Positions 36,062-45,150 of a stretch of 64,000 bases of DNA are shown here, piece after piece. Source of the stretch: an uncultured Myxococcales bacterium (GTDB taxonomy: Bacteria > Myxococcota_A > UBA9042); NCBI GenBank assembly GCA_903896545.1, contig CAITYF010000040.1:124001-188000 (forward strand), given 5' to 3'. Numbering within the stretch: the first letter of the stretch is position 1; every line of letters starts with the position of its first letter. Made by a program: the position numbers and the translations under genes. Below the pieces are notes generated by a model. That model was given only the letters and a program-made list of their open reading frames with translations. It searched no databases and was not told where the DNA came from.

Positions 36062-36799
36062 CTAGCCTTGGCCGGCAAATCCGTCGTCGCGGTCGCGAAA
36101 CAGGAAATTGAAGGTCGTCATCGTGCCGTAGCACGCCGTGATGTACTGCTGGATCTGCACTTTTTCAGCGGCGTCCAGGTTGTCCGTCCCGTTGATCTTC
36201 TGCTCCAGCACGCGCAGCTTGTCGCGGATCGCCACGACCTTGCGAAACAGCACGTCGATCTCGATTTCCTTGGCCTGCAGCTCCGCGTTCGCCGGCTGCA
36301 CGATGACCTTGCCGCCCTTGAAGCGCGTCGCCATCGGCACGTCGGAGACGTTCAGCGCCTCGTCCAACACTTCAGCCAGAATTGATTTCAGCGTGTGGCG
36401 ATCCATCGAGCTCTCTCCGTCACCGCCGTCCAAAGACAGCGGAATGTAGTTCATCTTGGGCGGCGCATCGTCGTCTTCGTCGTCGCGGGAACGGCGTACC
36501 GTCGTCGGTCGCCTCGCCGCCGCGGCATCCCGCGCGTTGCCTTGCTGCACCAGCGTCATGCGGCGCTGACGTTCGCGTTCTGCGGGCGAGACGTCTGCGT
36601 CGTCGGGCAGCGGCGAACCTGGCACCAGCTTGGAACGGTCCAGATGGTAGTTCGGACAGCCGAATTCCTGCGCGCCCACGGTCGGATGCGTCGGCTTGCC
36701 CTTGCATTCGCCCATCGTGCGCGACATGCGATCGGTGAACATCGGCTCAAAGTGCCGACACGAACCGCAGCGATTGTAGACTTCCTGCACTGAGATCAT
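36062..36799 (-). CDS. Hypothetical protein with an N-terminal cysteine motif
   Basis: A 245-aa cytoplasmic protein of unrecognised family. The first 50 residues have four cysteines in a zinc- or cluster-type arrangement (C-G-S-C-R-H-F … E-C-K … G-C-P-N-Y). A charged low-complexity stretch (RRSRDDEDDDAP) follows, then a helical C-terminal half ('LKSILAEVLDEAL', 'IDVLFRKVVAIRDKLRVLEQKI') that could form a coiled coil. It is the first gene of the minus-strand group with the membrane protein and the helicase. Confidence 0.8.
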   Translation of the reverse strand: MISVQEVYNRCGSCRHFEPMFTDRMSRTMGECKGKPTHPTVGAQEFGCPNYHLDRSKLVPGSPLPDDADVSPAERERQRRMTLVQQGNARDAAAARRPTTVRRSRDDEDDDAPPKMNYIPLSLDGGDGESSMDRHTLKSILAEVLDEALNVSDVPMATRFKGGKVIVQPANAELQAKEIEIDVLFRKVVAIRDKLRVLEQKINGTDNLDAAEKVQIQQYITACYGTMTTFNFLFRDRDDGFAGQG

Positions 36800-36889
36800 G
36801 GACGGGTGTTCTCGCAGGCTGGGGCCGTCGCGTCAAGCTTGACCGCGCGACGCTGGCAGCGCAGATTGCGCGATGAAACGGAGGAAGCG

Positions 36890-37858
36890 ATGCAACGAAT
36901 CCTGCAAACCCTCGCTCTTGCCTTGGCCTTGGCGCTGACGGTGCCTGCGGCTGCTCAAACGCCCGCGCCGCCGCAAGCGCCGACGGACGGTCCGAATCTG
37001 GCGCGCGCCAAGAAGCTGGTTGATCAACTCGCTGAGATGCTGGCCAAGCTCGTTGACGACGTGCGGGCGGTCGGCGACGACACAGAGAAGATCACGGAAA
37101 TGCGCGAGGCGTTTTGGAAGAAAGCTGAGGCGTTTCACGCCGAAGGCACGGCACTCCAGGAGGCGCTCACGGTCGCAGAGAAGGCGGCGCTCGAGGCTTA
37201 CGGCAAACAGAAGATCACGCCGCTCTTGGGGCAGTTGATGGCGGTGCAAGCTCGGGCTGAGGAAGCGCAGGCGGCCAAGCGCGCGGTTCAGGACACGCGG
37301 CAGTTGGCCGCAGACCTGGTGCGAAGCGCGGCGGCGGCGTACTCGGAGCAGCAGCAAAAAGTGGCGTACGGTGACCGGTGGCGCGCGCAAGATCCAGCGG
37401 AGAGCGTTGTCGTACGGCTGGCTGGCGCGAAGGGAAAACCGGAGCAAGTCCCGCTGTGTGATCTGGGTGACGAAGACCCACAGGCGTCGCTGGAGCAGAA
37501 CCTGCCGGATCTGGAGCAGCGGCTGGCCGAAGGCGCGTACGTGCGGCTGGAGCGGTCGCCGTGGCTGGGCAAGACGGAGTTTGTCGGTCCCGATCAGGCG
37601 TGGAAATTGAAGTGGACAGGGCGCAAGTTGCTGCTGACAAGTCCGGGCAAGAAGGGCAGTCGGACGCTTGCGCCAGAGCTGCCGGTGGACAAGCAGATGT
37701 CGGCGTCACCGGTCGCAGTCTACTTTTCGCCCACGCAACCGGTGATTCTTGTGCAGATGTACTGGGACGGCGGGAAGTTCTACCGCAAAGGTGAGAACAG
37801 CGCGACGCAGCATCACGTGATTTGGCTGCCCGCCGCGCTGTTGCCGACCAAAAAGTAG
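36890..37858 (+). CDS. Secreted hypothetical protein, 322 aa
   Basis: The ATG at 36890 is preceded by GGAGG. A short signal peptide ends after A-A-Q. Residues about 25-165 are helical and probably a coiled coil ('ARAKKLVDQLAEMLAKLVDDV'); about 165-322 is a beta-rich domain ending 'VIWLPAALLPTKK'. No family is recognised. It is divergent from the gene at 36799 and ends four bases from the convergent metallopeptidase gene. Confidence 0.78.
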   Translation: MQRILQTLALALALALTVPAAAQTPAPPQAPTDGPNLARAKKLVDQLAEMLAKLVDDVRAVGDDTEKITEMREAFWKKAEAFHAEGTALQEALTVAEKAALEAYGKQKITPLLGQLMAVQARAEEAQAAKRAVQDTRQLAADLVRSAAAAYSEQQQKVAYGDRWRAQDPAESVVVRLAGAKGKPEQVPLCDLGDEDPQASLEQNLPDLEQRLAEGAYVRLERSPWLGKTEFVGPDQAWKLKWTGRKLLLTSPGKKGSRTLAPELPVDKQMSASPVAVYFSPTQPVILVQMYWDGGKFYRKGENSATQHHVIWLPAALLPTKK

Positions 37859-37862
37859 CAGC

Positions 37863-40800
37863 TCACGGTCCAGGCGCAGTCTTTTCCGCATCGCAGCGAC
37901 GGCGCGCTTCAGCCGCGTCTTCTTTCGCCGGTGTTTTCGCAGCGAGATCGGCCAACTCACACCACGCTTCACTGCGGTCCTTGCTCGTCACGCCGCGTTC
38001 CGCCGCCAACCGGTAGGGCAGAATCGCCGGTGCCAACTGCCCTTGCGCTTGCAGCAGCCGCGCTTCGAAAAGCACCGCCAGTCGCCCCGACGGCTCCGTT
38101 TCCATCAGCACCGTCGCCGCGAGTTTCAGGTCGTCCAGTGCCTCGCGCTTCTGCGCGTCGTTGGTTCCCGCCTGCCAGTCCAGCCACGCGAGCTTGGCCA
38201 GCGACGCGCCAAACCGCGCCTCGTTCGTGTCCAGCTCCGCCGCCGCGCGAATCCGCGCCCGCGCTTCGGTCCGCTTACCCTGCGGCGCCACCACGAGCAC
38301 CCACGGCTTCTTCGCGTCTTCGCCGCCCTTGACCAGCGCCGCGTGTGCGCGCTCCGCGGCATCGACCCACAGCGCAGCGATCGACGGATCGCCCGGATCC
38401 AGCCGACTCGCCACCGCCAGATTCGTCACGATGTCGATCGGATCCGACCCTTGCTTGTGCGCCATCGCGAGAATCGCCCGCTGCTTGACGCCGTCGCACA
38501 CACCGTTGGGCGCGTCCACGAGCGCGCGGGCCTGCTCCGCTGCACCCACGCGATCGCCCGACGCCGCCAGGACGTCCATCAGCAGCGCGCGAAGCGTGCA
38601 GAGGTCCAGTTGGTTCTGCGGCTTGGTCAGGTCTACCTTCGGCGCGGCCTTCAGCTCTTCGGCCAGCGTCTGCAGCGCCTTGCGCCCTTGTCCGATGTGC
38701 AGCGCGTTCACGACGAGCGTCATTTGTGGCTTGTAAGGGCGCACTGGGTCCGCAGGCGGCGTCACGTCCGCGGGCGCCTCCGTCGCTTCTTCCGCGTTCT
38801 CCCCTTCTTGCGCGTCCGCTTCCGGCTGCGGCTTGGCCGTCGGCTTCTCGACCGCCCCAAACTCTTTCACCAAGCCAGGCAGGTAGGGTCGAAAATCCTG
38901 ATTGAACCGCGACAGCTTCTGTCCGAGCCACGTCGCAAACCCAGTGTCCACTTCCTCAGGCGACACGCCCAGCTCTTGCTGCACCAGCGCTACCGTCGTT
39001 GCGCCCGTCTTGTGCCCTGCAACGAGCGCGCGCAATTTGGCGAAACCATATTTTTCGCTCAAGAATTCCGTCAGCAGCATCGCTTGGTAGTACGCGTCGA
39101 TGATCTCCTGCATCGACTGCGCCTGCGAAAACGCCAAATTGAACGTCGCCACGTGCGCCAACTGCCCCGCCTTCAGCCGGTCGTACGCGCGCCGGTCCAT
39201 CCGCATCGCCCAGCGCGGGTTCGCCCACGCGCTCTCCATCATCGCCAGACCTTCGGTCAGCCAGCGCGGCACGCGCCCGTCGGTCATCTGGATGTGGAAA
39301 ATGTGCGACAGCTCGTGCCAGAGCACCATTTTCCAGTTGAACGGCTTCTCGTTGGGCGAGCGCGACGTCACCAGATGGCCAAAACACACCGCGTGCGCGC
39401 CCAGCTGCGGCAGACCCACCGTGCGCACGCTGAACTGCTCGGTTTCCTGGAAAATCTCGACTTGAATCGGCTTCTCCGGGGCAAAACCGTACTTCGCTTC
39501 CAGCGTCGTCATGGCTTCTTGCAGGAACGGCAAAATCTCGCGTTCGAACGCCTTGCGATCCTTGCGATGCACACGCAGATCCGCCTTTTTGCCCGGCAGC
39601 GTCACCATCTGCTTGAGCACGCCGTCATACAGGACGTTCAACTGGTTGGCCGTGCGCACGTCAAACGGATCGCCGCTGTACGCGGTCTCCAGCTCTTTCT
39701 TGGCCTTTACGTCGTCCGCGATGCGCGCGTAGCTCATGCCCAGTTCCGCGTGCGCTGGCCACAGTTCCGGCTGCGTCTGGATCGCCGTTTGCAGGAGCAG
39801 TTGCACTTCCCGGTACCGGTGCGCCATCTCCAGATAGCCCGCCGTGACGAGCCACAGGCGACCATCGTCCGGATTCAGCTTCTTCGCCGCCTTTTCCGCG
39901 GCCGCAAAGTCGTTCGGCTGATCCGCAAGCTTGGCCAGCGCACCGCGCACCGCGAGCACGTCCAGACTGTCCGTGCGCTGCGTCTGCGCGCGATCCAGAA
40001 AGCCCTTCGCCGTCGGATAGTCCTCGTCGTGCAACGCCACTTCGGCGCGCAGCACCAGGGCGTCCAAGTCGCGCGGATTCTCAGCCAGGAGCGCGTCCAG
40101 TCGCTTGCGCGCCTTGCTCACGTCCTGATCCGACTTCAGATCGATGCGCGCCATCAGCGCCAGCGCCGTGGGGTGGCGCGGATCGATGGTCAGCACCTTC
40201 TTGAGCGACTTGTCGCCGTCGCGGTAGTTGTATTTGCTCACGAACAGCCGCGCCCACGCCAGTTCCAGCGCGAGCCGTTCCGCATCGCTGTCCACCGCTT
40301 GGTTGGCTTCCTCGTAGACGCGGTTGGCGTCGCGCACGTAGCCGTTCAACCGCAGCGACTCCGCCACCGCCAGCAGGTCGAGCGGCTCCTTGAACTGGCC
40401 ATTTTCATAGCGATCCGCCACCGGATCCAGAAGTTTGCGCGCCTCCCGCGATTTGCCGGTCTCATACAGCGCGGCGCCCAGAGCCACGAGCAACTGCGGA
40501 TCGCCGGGATTCGCCTTCACCGCTTTGCCCAAGAGCGCCACGCGCGCCGGCTGCGAGCCGGTCTGCCGTTCGATCTCGGCTTGCAGGAGCACCGCTTGCG
40601 TGTCCGGCACTTTGGCCGCCAGCGCGCCTGCCAGCAGCGTTCGCGCTTCTTTGTGGTTGCCGAGCCGAAGCTGTACCTGCGCCGCGATGACCGCGTCGGC
40701 GCCCGTCAGGGGCCCGTTGGTCTGCGCGCGCTCAAAAACGCCAAGCGCAGCCTTCACGTTGCCATGCAGTAGGTAGTCGCCGGCCTCGCGACCCAAGGCG

Positions 40801-40886
40801 GTCGGGGCGTCCGCCAGCGCGACGGCACTCGTCAGCAGCAGCAGCGCCGCCAGCGTACGGCTTACAAGCCGCCGATGATGTGCCAT
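37863..40886 (-). CDS. TPR-repeat protein with a gluzincin (peptidase MA-like) metalloprotease domain
   Basis: A 1007-aa exported protein with a signal peptide cut after A-L-A. Residues about 30-430 are tandem TPR-type helical hairpins. Residues about 450-640 are a zinc peptidase domain with HELSH at about 520 and the third ligand Glu in 'RWLTEGLAMMES' about 25 residues later, the peptidase MA-like gluzincin arrangement. A short Pro/Glu-rich linker leads to more TPR-like helices. The substrate is unknown. The start overlaps the upstream NTF2-like lipoprotein gene by 25 bases, so expression is coupled. Confidence 0.9.
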   Translation of the reverse strand: MAHHRRLVSRTLAALLLLTSAVALADAPTALGREAGDYLLHGNVKAALGVFERAQTNGPLTGADAVIAAQVQLRLGNHKEARTLLAGALAAKVPDTQAVLLQAEIERQTGSQPARVALLGKAVKANPGDPQLLVALGAALYETGKSREARKLLDPVADRYENGQFKEPLDLLAVAESLRLNGYVRDANRVYEEANQAVDSDAERLALELAWARLFVSKYNYRDGDKSLKKVLTIDPRHPTALALMARIDLKSDQDVSKARKRLDALLAENPRDLDALVLRAEVALHDEDYPTAKGFLDRAQTQRTDSLDVLAVRGALAKLADQPNDFAAAEKAAKKLNPDDGRLWLVTAGYLEMAHRYREVQLLLQTAIQTQPELWPAHAELGMSYARIADDVKAKKELETAYSGDPFDVRTANQLNVLYDGVLKQMVTLPGKKADLRVHRKDRKAFEREILPFLQEAMTTLEAKYGFAPEKPIQVEIFQETEQFSVRTVGLPQLGAHAVCFGHLVTSRSPNEKPFNWKMVLWHELSHIFHIQMTDGRVPRWLTEGLAMMESAWANPRWAMRMDRRAYDRLKAGQLAHVATFNLAFSQAQSMQEIIDAYYQAMLLTEFLSEKYGFAKLRALVAGHKTGATTVALVQQELGVSPEEVDTGFATWLGQKLSRFNQDFRPYLPGLVKEFGAVEKPTAKPQPEADAQEGENAEEATEAPADVTPPADPVRPYKPQMTLVVNALHIGQGRKALQTLAEELKAAPKVDLTKPQNQLDLCTLRALLMDVLAASGDRVGAAEQARALVDAPNGVCDGVKQRAILAMAHKQGSDPIDIVTNLAVASRLDPGDPSIAALWVDAAERAHAALVKGGEDAKKPWVLVVAPQGKRTEARARIRAAAELDTNEARFGASLAKLAWLDWQAGTNDAQKREALDDLKLAATVLMETEPSGRLAVLFEARLLQAQGQLAPAILPYRLAAERGVTSKDRSEAWCELADLAAKTPAKEDAAEARRRCDAEKTAPGP

Positions 40887-41353
40887 GCGCCGTCCTCGCG
40901 CTTGAACTTGAGGCGGTTGATGTCGTCCCAGGTGCGGTAGTTGTCCACACCGCCTTCGGTCAGGAGCGCAGTGCCAACAAAGTGGACTTCCGCAGCGGCG
41001 TCGTCGCCTTTGACTTCGATTTCACGCAACTGCAGCTGCAAGTGCAGTTTCTTCACGTTGTCGCGCAGCATCGTCAGGCGCTGGATCAGCTTGTCGTAGC
41101 CGTAATCGTCGGTCGGATCGTCCGTCGTGCCGCCGTTCGACGCGAATTGCGGTGAGATGATGCCTTTCAGCGCGTCAATGTCGCGCTCTTCAATCGCCTG
41201 ATGGTACGCCTTCAGAACCTCAAAGATTTCCTTATTCTGCGGCGTTGCGGGCACTTTTTGGCCCGCGTCCAAGTAGCCCGGCCCGCACGCGGCGAGGCTC
41301 AAAAGCAGGGTCAAAAGGAGCAGCGGCTTCATCATCTTCTGCAGCACAGTCAT
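40862..41353 (-). CDS. NTF2/SnoaL-like lipoprotein
   Basis: A lipoprotein signal ends in L-A-A-C, followed by a short linker and a domain of about 120 residues. That domain shows the NTF2-like order helix ('FEVLKAYHQAIEERDIDALKGI'), then strands ending in a tryptophan-containing hairpin ('FKREDGAWHIIGG'), as in DUF4440/SnoaL-like proteins. Function is unknown. ATG 41353 and ATG 41335 are both possible; the upstream one is used although its GGAG is close. The gene overlaps the start of the metallopeptidase gene. Confidence 0.8.
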   Translation of the reverse strand: MTVLQKMMKPLLLLTLLLSLAACGPGYLDAGQKVPATPQNKEIFEVLKAYHQAIEERDIDALKGIISPQFASNGGTTDDPTDDYGYDKLIQRLTMLRDNVKKLHLQLQLREIEVKGDDAAAEVHFVGTALLTEGGVDNYRTWDDINRLKFKREDGAWHIIGGL

Positions 41354-41427
41354 TCTCCGAATCCGTGGCGACGGGGGCACGAGGGTAAGTCGCTGCACCG
41401 TTTGCGTCAAACCGCGAGGGTGGTGCG

Positions 41428-43284
41428 CTATTCCGCGCGCCGCCGCCGCACCAGAAAGATCGCGCCGACAGCGAGCAACAAGAGCCCGCCCGGCACCGCG
41501 GGGGTGCGGCCTTGCTGGCAGGACGTGCTGTTGGTCGGCGTGGCGATCGTGCCAAAAAGCGCGTCGGTTGGCGGTGCAGTCCAGCGATCGCCGCCAGCAT
41601 CAAGCGTGATCGTCAACGACGGCGTAATGCCCGCGTGCGCGGATGCAATCGCCAGATCGACCTTGCCCACGTCCTCCGCCTTCACCGCGAATGGTTCGCC
41701 GGTTTCATCCAGCACTTCCACGCGCAAAGCGGCCGGCGCCGTGGCGAAGCGCGGATCAGCGGCTGACTTGATCTTCGCGAAGTCATTGCTTGAATCCGGA
41801 AACTCAAAGATCCATGAGCCCATCGTGCCGATCGTCAAGCGTTCCGCGTCGATGCTGTAGTTGCCCTTGCGGCAAATCCCGTGCGCAACCGCCGTACTCA
41901 CGTTGCTGACGTCAGGCAAGGTTGGGGAAAACGCAAAGACCGGGTCCTTCTGCATTTCCTTGGGTGAAATCCGCAGCACCAGACGCGTCACTTTCTCCGC
42001 GCTGCCGAGTCGCTGCGCCATGTCGCGCACGGGCTTGCAGAAGTTGGTCTCCAGATCCGCCGCGAGGGTCGGCAGTTTGGGATCGCTGTCGACCGGGTCA
42101 TACGGGTTGCTGATCGCGCCAGGCGCGCTTTGCAGGTCCTGATAGTACGTCAGCGCGTCCTTTGACCCAGCCGCGTGGAAGTGCGCTTCCAGCACGTCCG
42201 CCACCGCTTGGGTGATCGGCAGCTTCTGCGTCAGGATTTGGCTCCACGCCGCGTCACGTGACGTCGCCTTGGCGATGAGGTCGGTGTTGAGCGCCGTCAG
42301 GTCAAAAGTCGGCGTCGTCACTTGGTTCATGTTGGCCACGGTCGTCACGGTCTTGGGCAGCTTTCCGGCGTACTCCGTTGCAAAGGCCCGTCCCGCGGCT
42401 TCATCGATCGCGGTCGCCAGGACTTGCGGGTAGTTCGCCGCGCCGCCGAACCAATCCAGCCGCGCTGGGTTCACGACGACGTGCATGTGGTTCTTCGGAA
42501 TCGCGCGCCCAGCACCTGCAAGCGTCACGACGACGTCCATGTCGTCCACCGCCGCGATCGAGGTCAGCCGCAGCGGCACACAGGCCTCGGCATCGTCCAT
42601 CGTCAACGCGATCGGCCGGATTTCCTTGATGGTTGCGCCCGACACCAAGTGCAACGCGACAAAAACGTCGCCGCGCGCCACGTGGTCGTCCAGAATCGGC
42701 TTGGCTGCGTCCGGCACCGCGTACCCGTTGTCGTTTAGCCACTTCAGCATCTTCGCCGCGCCTTCCGTCTTGGAAGTCGCCTGCACCAACACGTAGTCGT
42801 ACTTGCCGACTTGCGCGTGCTTCAGCACCGTGACGCCGTTGCCGCCCGTCGTGTTGGTCGGCGCGTTGAGCGAATTTCCACTGCCGGCTTCGTCGTAGCT
42901 GGCGGTCTTGAAGGAACCGCAGCCGAGGCCGCTCGATTGCGCGGAGCTGTAAGAGCAGTTCTCGCTGCTGTCGAAATTGAGCTGAAACTGCGCCGCCGTG
43001 GCCAGATCGAGGCGATCAAACAGCCAGGAATCGCCCACGGAAACGTCGGGCACTTTGGGCAGCGGCAGCACCCAGGAGAAATCTCCCGGAGGACCGGCGT
43101 AGCGAATTTCGACCCAGACGTAGGACTTCTTCGTCGTCGTGTCGTGCGAGAACAGAATTCGCTCGGCGTTCTGCAGCACCGGCGTACCGGTCAGACCGGC
43201 TGGCACAAAGCAGCCGCCGCAGGCAAATGCCGCCGTTGGCCAGATGAGCGCTGCGGCCAAGGACGCAAACACGAGACGACGCAT
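41428..43284 (-). CDS. DUF2330 protein with MYXO-CTERM-like tail
   Basis: The ATG at 43284 follows GGAGG and gives a signal peptide cut just before 'CGGCFVP', the conserved N-terminal element of DUF2330. The 618-aa protein contains the usual 'NAERILFSHD' and 'FSWVLPLP' segments. The C terminus has Cys (TSCQQG), a hydrophobic helix and RRRR, the layout of the MYXO-CTERM sorting signal that myxobacteria use to place proteins on the cell surface. The biochemical role of DUF2330 is unknown. The cysteines suggest disulfides. Confidence 0.9.
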   Translation of the reverse strand: MRRLVFASLAAALIWPTAAFACGGCFVPAGLTGTPVLQNAERILFSHDTTTKKSYVWVEIRYAGPPGDFSWVLPLPKVPDVSVGDSWLFDRLDLATAAQFQLNFDSSENCSYSSAQSSGLGCGSFKTASYDEAGSGNSLNAPTNTTGGNGVTVLKHAQVGKYDYVLVQATSKTEGAAKMLKWLNDNGYAVPDAAKPILDDHVARGDVFVALHLVSGATIKEIRPIALTMDDAEACVPLRLTSIAAVDDMDVVVTLAGAGRAIPKNHMHVVVNPARLDWFGGAANYPQVLATAIDEAAGRAFATEYAGKLPKTVTTVANMNQVTTPTFDLTALNTDLIAKATSRDAAWSQILTQKLPITQAVADVLEAHFHAAGSKDALTYYQDLQSAPGAISNPYDPVDSDPKLPTLAADLETNFCKPVRDMAQRLGSAEKVTRLVLRISPKEMQKDPVFAFSPTLPDVSNVSTAVAHGICRKGNYSIDAERLTIGTMGSWIFEFPDSSNDFAKIKSAADPRFATAPAALRVEVLDETGEPFAVKAEDVGKVDLAIASAHAGITPSLTITLDAGGDRWTAPPTDALFGTIATPTNSTSCQQGRTPAVPGGLLLLAVGAIFLVRRRRAE

Positions 43285-43315
43285 GGCAATACCTCCGCGG
43301 CGCATCCTACCCATT

Positions 43316-44275
43316 TCACACGGGCAACGCCAAATTGAGCCGCCAGACGCGGTGGACATGCTGATTGCGGTAGTCGACGGGCAGCGTTTGCGCAGAGATG
43401 TCGGTCACGGTCGCCGGTAGTCCCTCCAGATCGGGTACAAACCGCTGGTGATTGGTCGAGAAGAAGATGATGCCGTCGGGCTGCATGACTTCGATGGTCG
43501 CTTCCAGGAGCGCGCGGTGATCGCGCAGGACGTCGAACTCGCGTCCTTGCGCGCGATTGGCCGAATAGCTTGGCGGATCGACCCACGCGAGGTCAAAACG
43601 GTGGCCGGCGCGTCGGGCCCAATCGAGCCATTGCAGCGCGTCGATTGCCGCGAACGTGTGCTGCGGACCACCCAGGCCATTTTGCTCCAGGTTGTCGCGC
43701 GCCCAATCCAGGTATTGCTGCGAGGCATCCACGCTCGTTGTCGCCCGCGCGCCACCTTTCGCTGCCGCCACCGTGAAGGCGCCGGTGTAGCTGTACAGGT
43801 TGAGAAAGTCCGCGCCGTTCGCCTCGTCACGCACAAGCTGCCGCGTCAGCCGGTGGTCGGCGTAGAGCCCCGTGTCGATGAAGTCGTCCAAGTTGCACAG
43901 GAACGTGAGGTCACCTTCACGCACTTCCAGCCGCTCGCCTTTGCGTTCCAGCCGTTCGTAGCGGTGTCCACGCGCGCCCGTGCGCCGCTGTTTGACGTGG
44001 ATGTGCGTCAGCGGAATCTCCAGCGCATCCGCCAGCGCCTTCGCCATCGCGGGCAGGAATTCTGGCACGTCCGTTTGATCGCGCACGTACTCGCCGAGCA
44101 CCGCGTGACCCGCGTACCAGTCGACGACGAGGCGCAGTTCGGGAATGTCGCGGTCGTACAGCCGATACGCCTCAATGGACGCACGCGCCATGGCCTTGCG
44201 CATGTGGCGAAACGTCTTGCGCACGCGGTTGCCGAACATATCTGCTTGGCGCTGGATCGCTTCGGGAGTGTTCAC
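43316..44275 (-). CDS. RlmK-like class I SAM methyltransferase, probable 23S rRNA
   Basis: The GTG at 44275 overlaps the preceding TGA as GTGA, which decides the start over the open codons upstream. The 319-aa protein closely follows the C-terminal half of E. coli RlmL (the RlmK domain, which makes m7G2069 in 23S rRNA). The SAM motif lies in 'NLYSYTGAFTVAAAKGGA' (motif I), 'TTSVDASQQYLDWARDN' (motif II) and the catalytic 'WVDPPSYS'. The RlmL m2G domain and THUMP domain are missing, so it is a stand-alone RlmK-type enzyme. The RlmI family is the main alternative. Confidence 0.88.
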   Translation of the reverse strand: MNTPEAIQRQADMFGNRVRKTFRHMRKAMARASIEAYRLYDRDIPELRLVVDWYAGHAVLGEYVRDQTDVPEFLPAMAKALADALEIPLTHIHVKQRRTGARGHRYERLERKGERLEVREGDLTFLCNLDDFIDTGLYADHRLTRQLVRDEANGADFLNLYSYTGAFTVAAAKGGARATTSVDASQQYLDWARDNLEQNGLGGPQHTFAAIDALQWLDWARRAGHRFDLAWVDPPSYSANRAQGREFDVLRDHRALLEATIEVMQPDGIIFFSTNHQRFVPDLEGLPATVTDISAQTLPVDYRNQHVHRVWRLNLALPV

Positions 44276-45147
44276 GGCGGGCAAAGCGTGGCGTTGCAGC
44301 CTTCGTAGTCCAAGGACTTCTCCAGCAGGGCACCGCGCTGGCACACGTGGCAGTAGTAACGGCAATCGATGTAGTCGTCCTGGCCCGGTGCGCACGGCGG
44401 AATGAAGTCGGCCGACACCGCAGCTTGCTGACAGCCCTGATAGTAGTCGGCGGGTGTGGTCGACACCTGCACGGGAGTCAGCAGGCAGCCGTAGCAGACC
44501 TTCAACTGGAACGTGCCAGCGTCCGTGATGACGTTGTCGCCAGTGAGCGTCGTGCCGCGGAACTGAAACGACAACATGACTTCCACCGTCGAAAAATCCT
44601 TGGTGCTGCCGTTTGCGCCGAGGAAGAACCGCGCGCGCCAGTCCTCACCAATCGCCTTGAACGTCGTGCCGACCAGCGCCCGGTCAGGCACGAGGTCGAC
44701 CGCCGTCACCAGCAGTTCTCCCGGTTTGAGCTGTCCAGACGCCGGAACGGTCCAGGTTGACGTCGGATACTTGGACGTGACTTTCGCCTTGGCACCGGAA
44801 TTGGCAAACGGCGTGCCCGTCGCGAATCCAGACACGACCGAGACGTCCATGTAGTTCAAGTTGATGATGTTGACATCTTGGCTACTCGGATTCTGTCCAG
44901 CGATCGAGTTGAGCGGCACCATCATGCTCTGGAGCGCTGGAAAGAACCGGTAGCTCTTGCTCACCGACAGATCGAGCGTGCCGATCGCGATCATGCGCGT
45001 TGTGTCGTTGGCCAAACAGTAGTCGCCAGAACGCAGCGGTTGCACTGCGCCGCGGTACTGCAGCACCTGCGAATCGCCGCTATGTGCACAGGCTGCAAGC
45101 GTCGTCGCCAACAGGCTTGTCAACAAAGTGATGTGCCAGCTCTTCAT
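44272..45147 (-). CDS. Cysteine-containing lipoprotein of unknown function
   Basis: A 291-aa lipoprotein with lipobox T-L-A-A-C (Cys 20). The middle part is beta-rich. The last about 70 residues have a cluster of cysteines ('VCYGC', 'PPCAPGQDDYIDCRYYCHVC', 'YEGCNATLCPP') that should form disulfides outside the cytoplasm. No domain was recognised. It starts three bases after the AroKB stop, at the end of the pil-aro operon. Confidence 0.8.
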   Translation of the reverse strand: MKSWHITLLTSLLATTLAACAHSGDSQVLQYRGAVQPLRSGDYCLANDTTRMIAIGTLDLSVSKSYRFFPALQSMMVPLNSIAGQNPSSQDVNIINLNYMDVSVVSGFATGTPFANSGAKAKVTSKYPTSTWTVPASGQLKPGELLVTAVDLVPDRALVGTTFKAIGEDWRARFFLGANGSTKDFSTVEVMLSFQFRGTTLTGDNVITDAGTFQLKVCYGCLLTPVQVSTTPADYYQGCQQAAVSADFIPPCAPGQDDYIDCRYYCHVCQRGALLEKSLDYEGCNATLCPP

Positions 45148-45150
45148 CCG

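Noticed and set aside
38043..40772. Open frame of 909 codons on the plus strand opposite the TPR metallopeptidase
   Set aside because: Antisense shadow with extreme Arg/His/Gln content. The minus-strand protein has a signal peptide, TPRs and HELSH.
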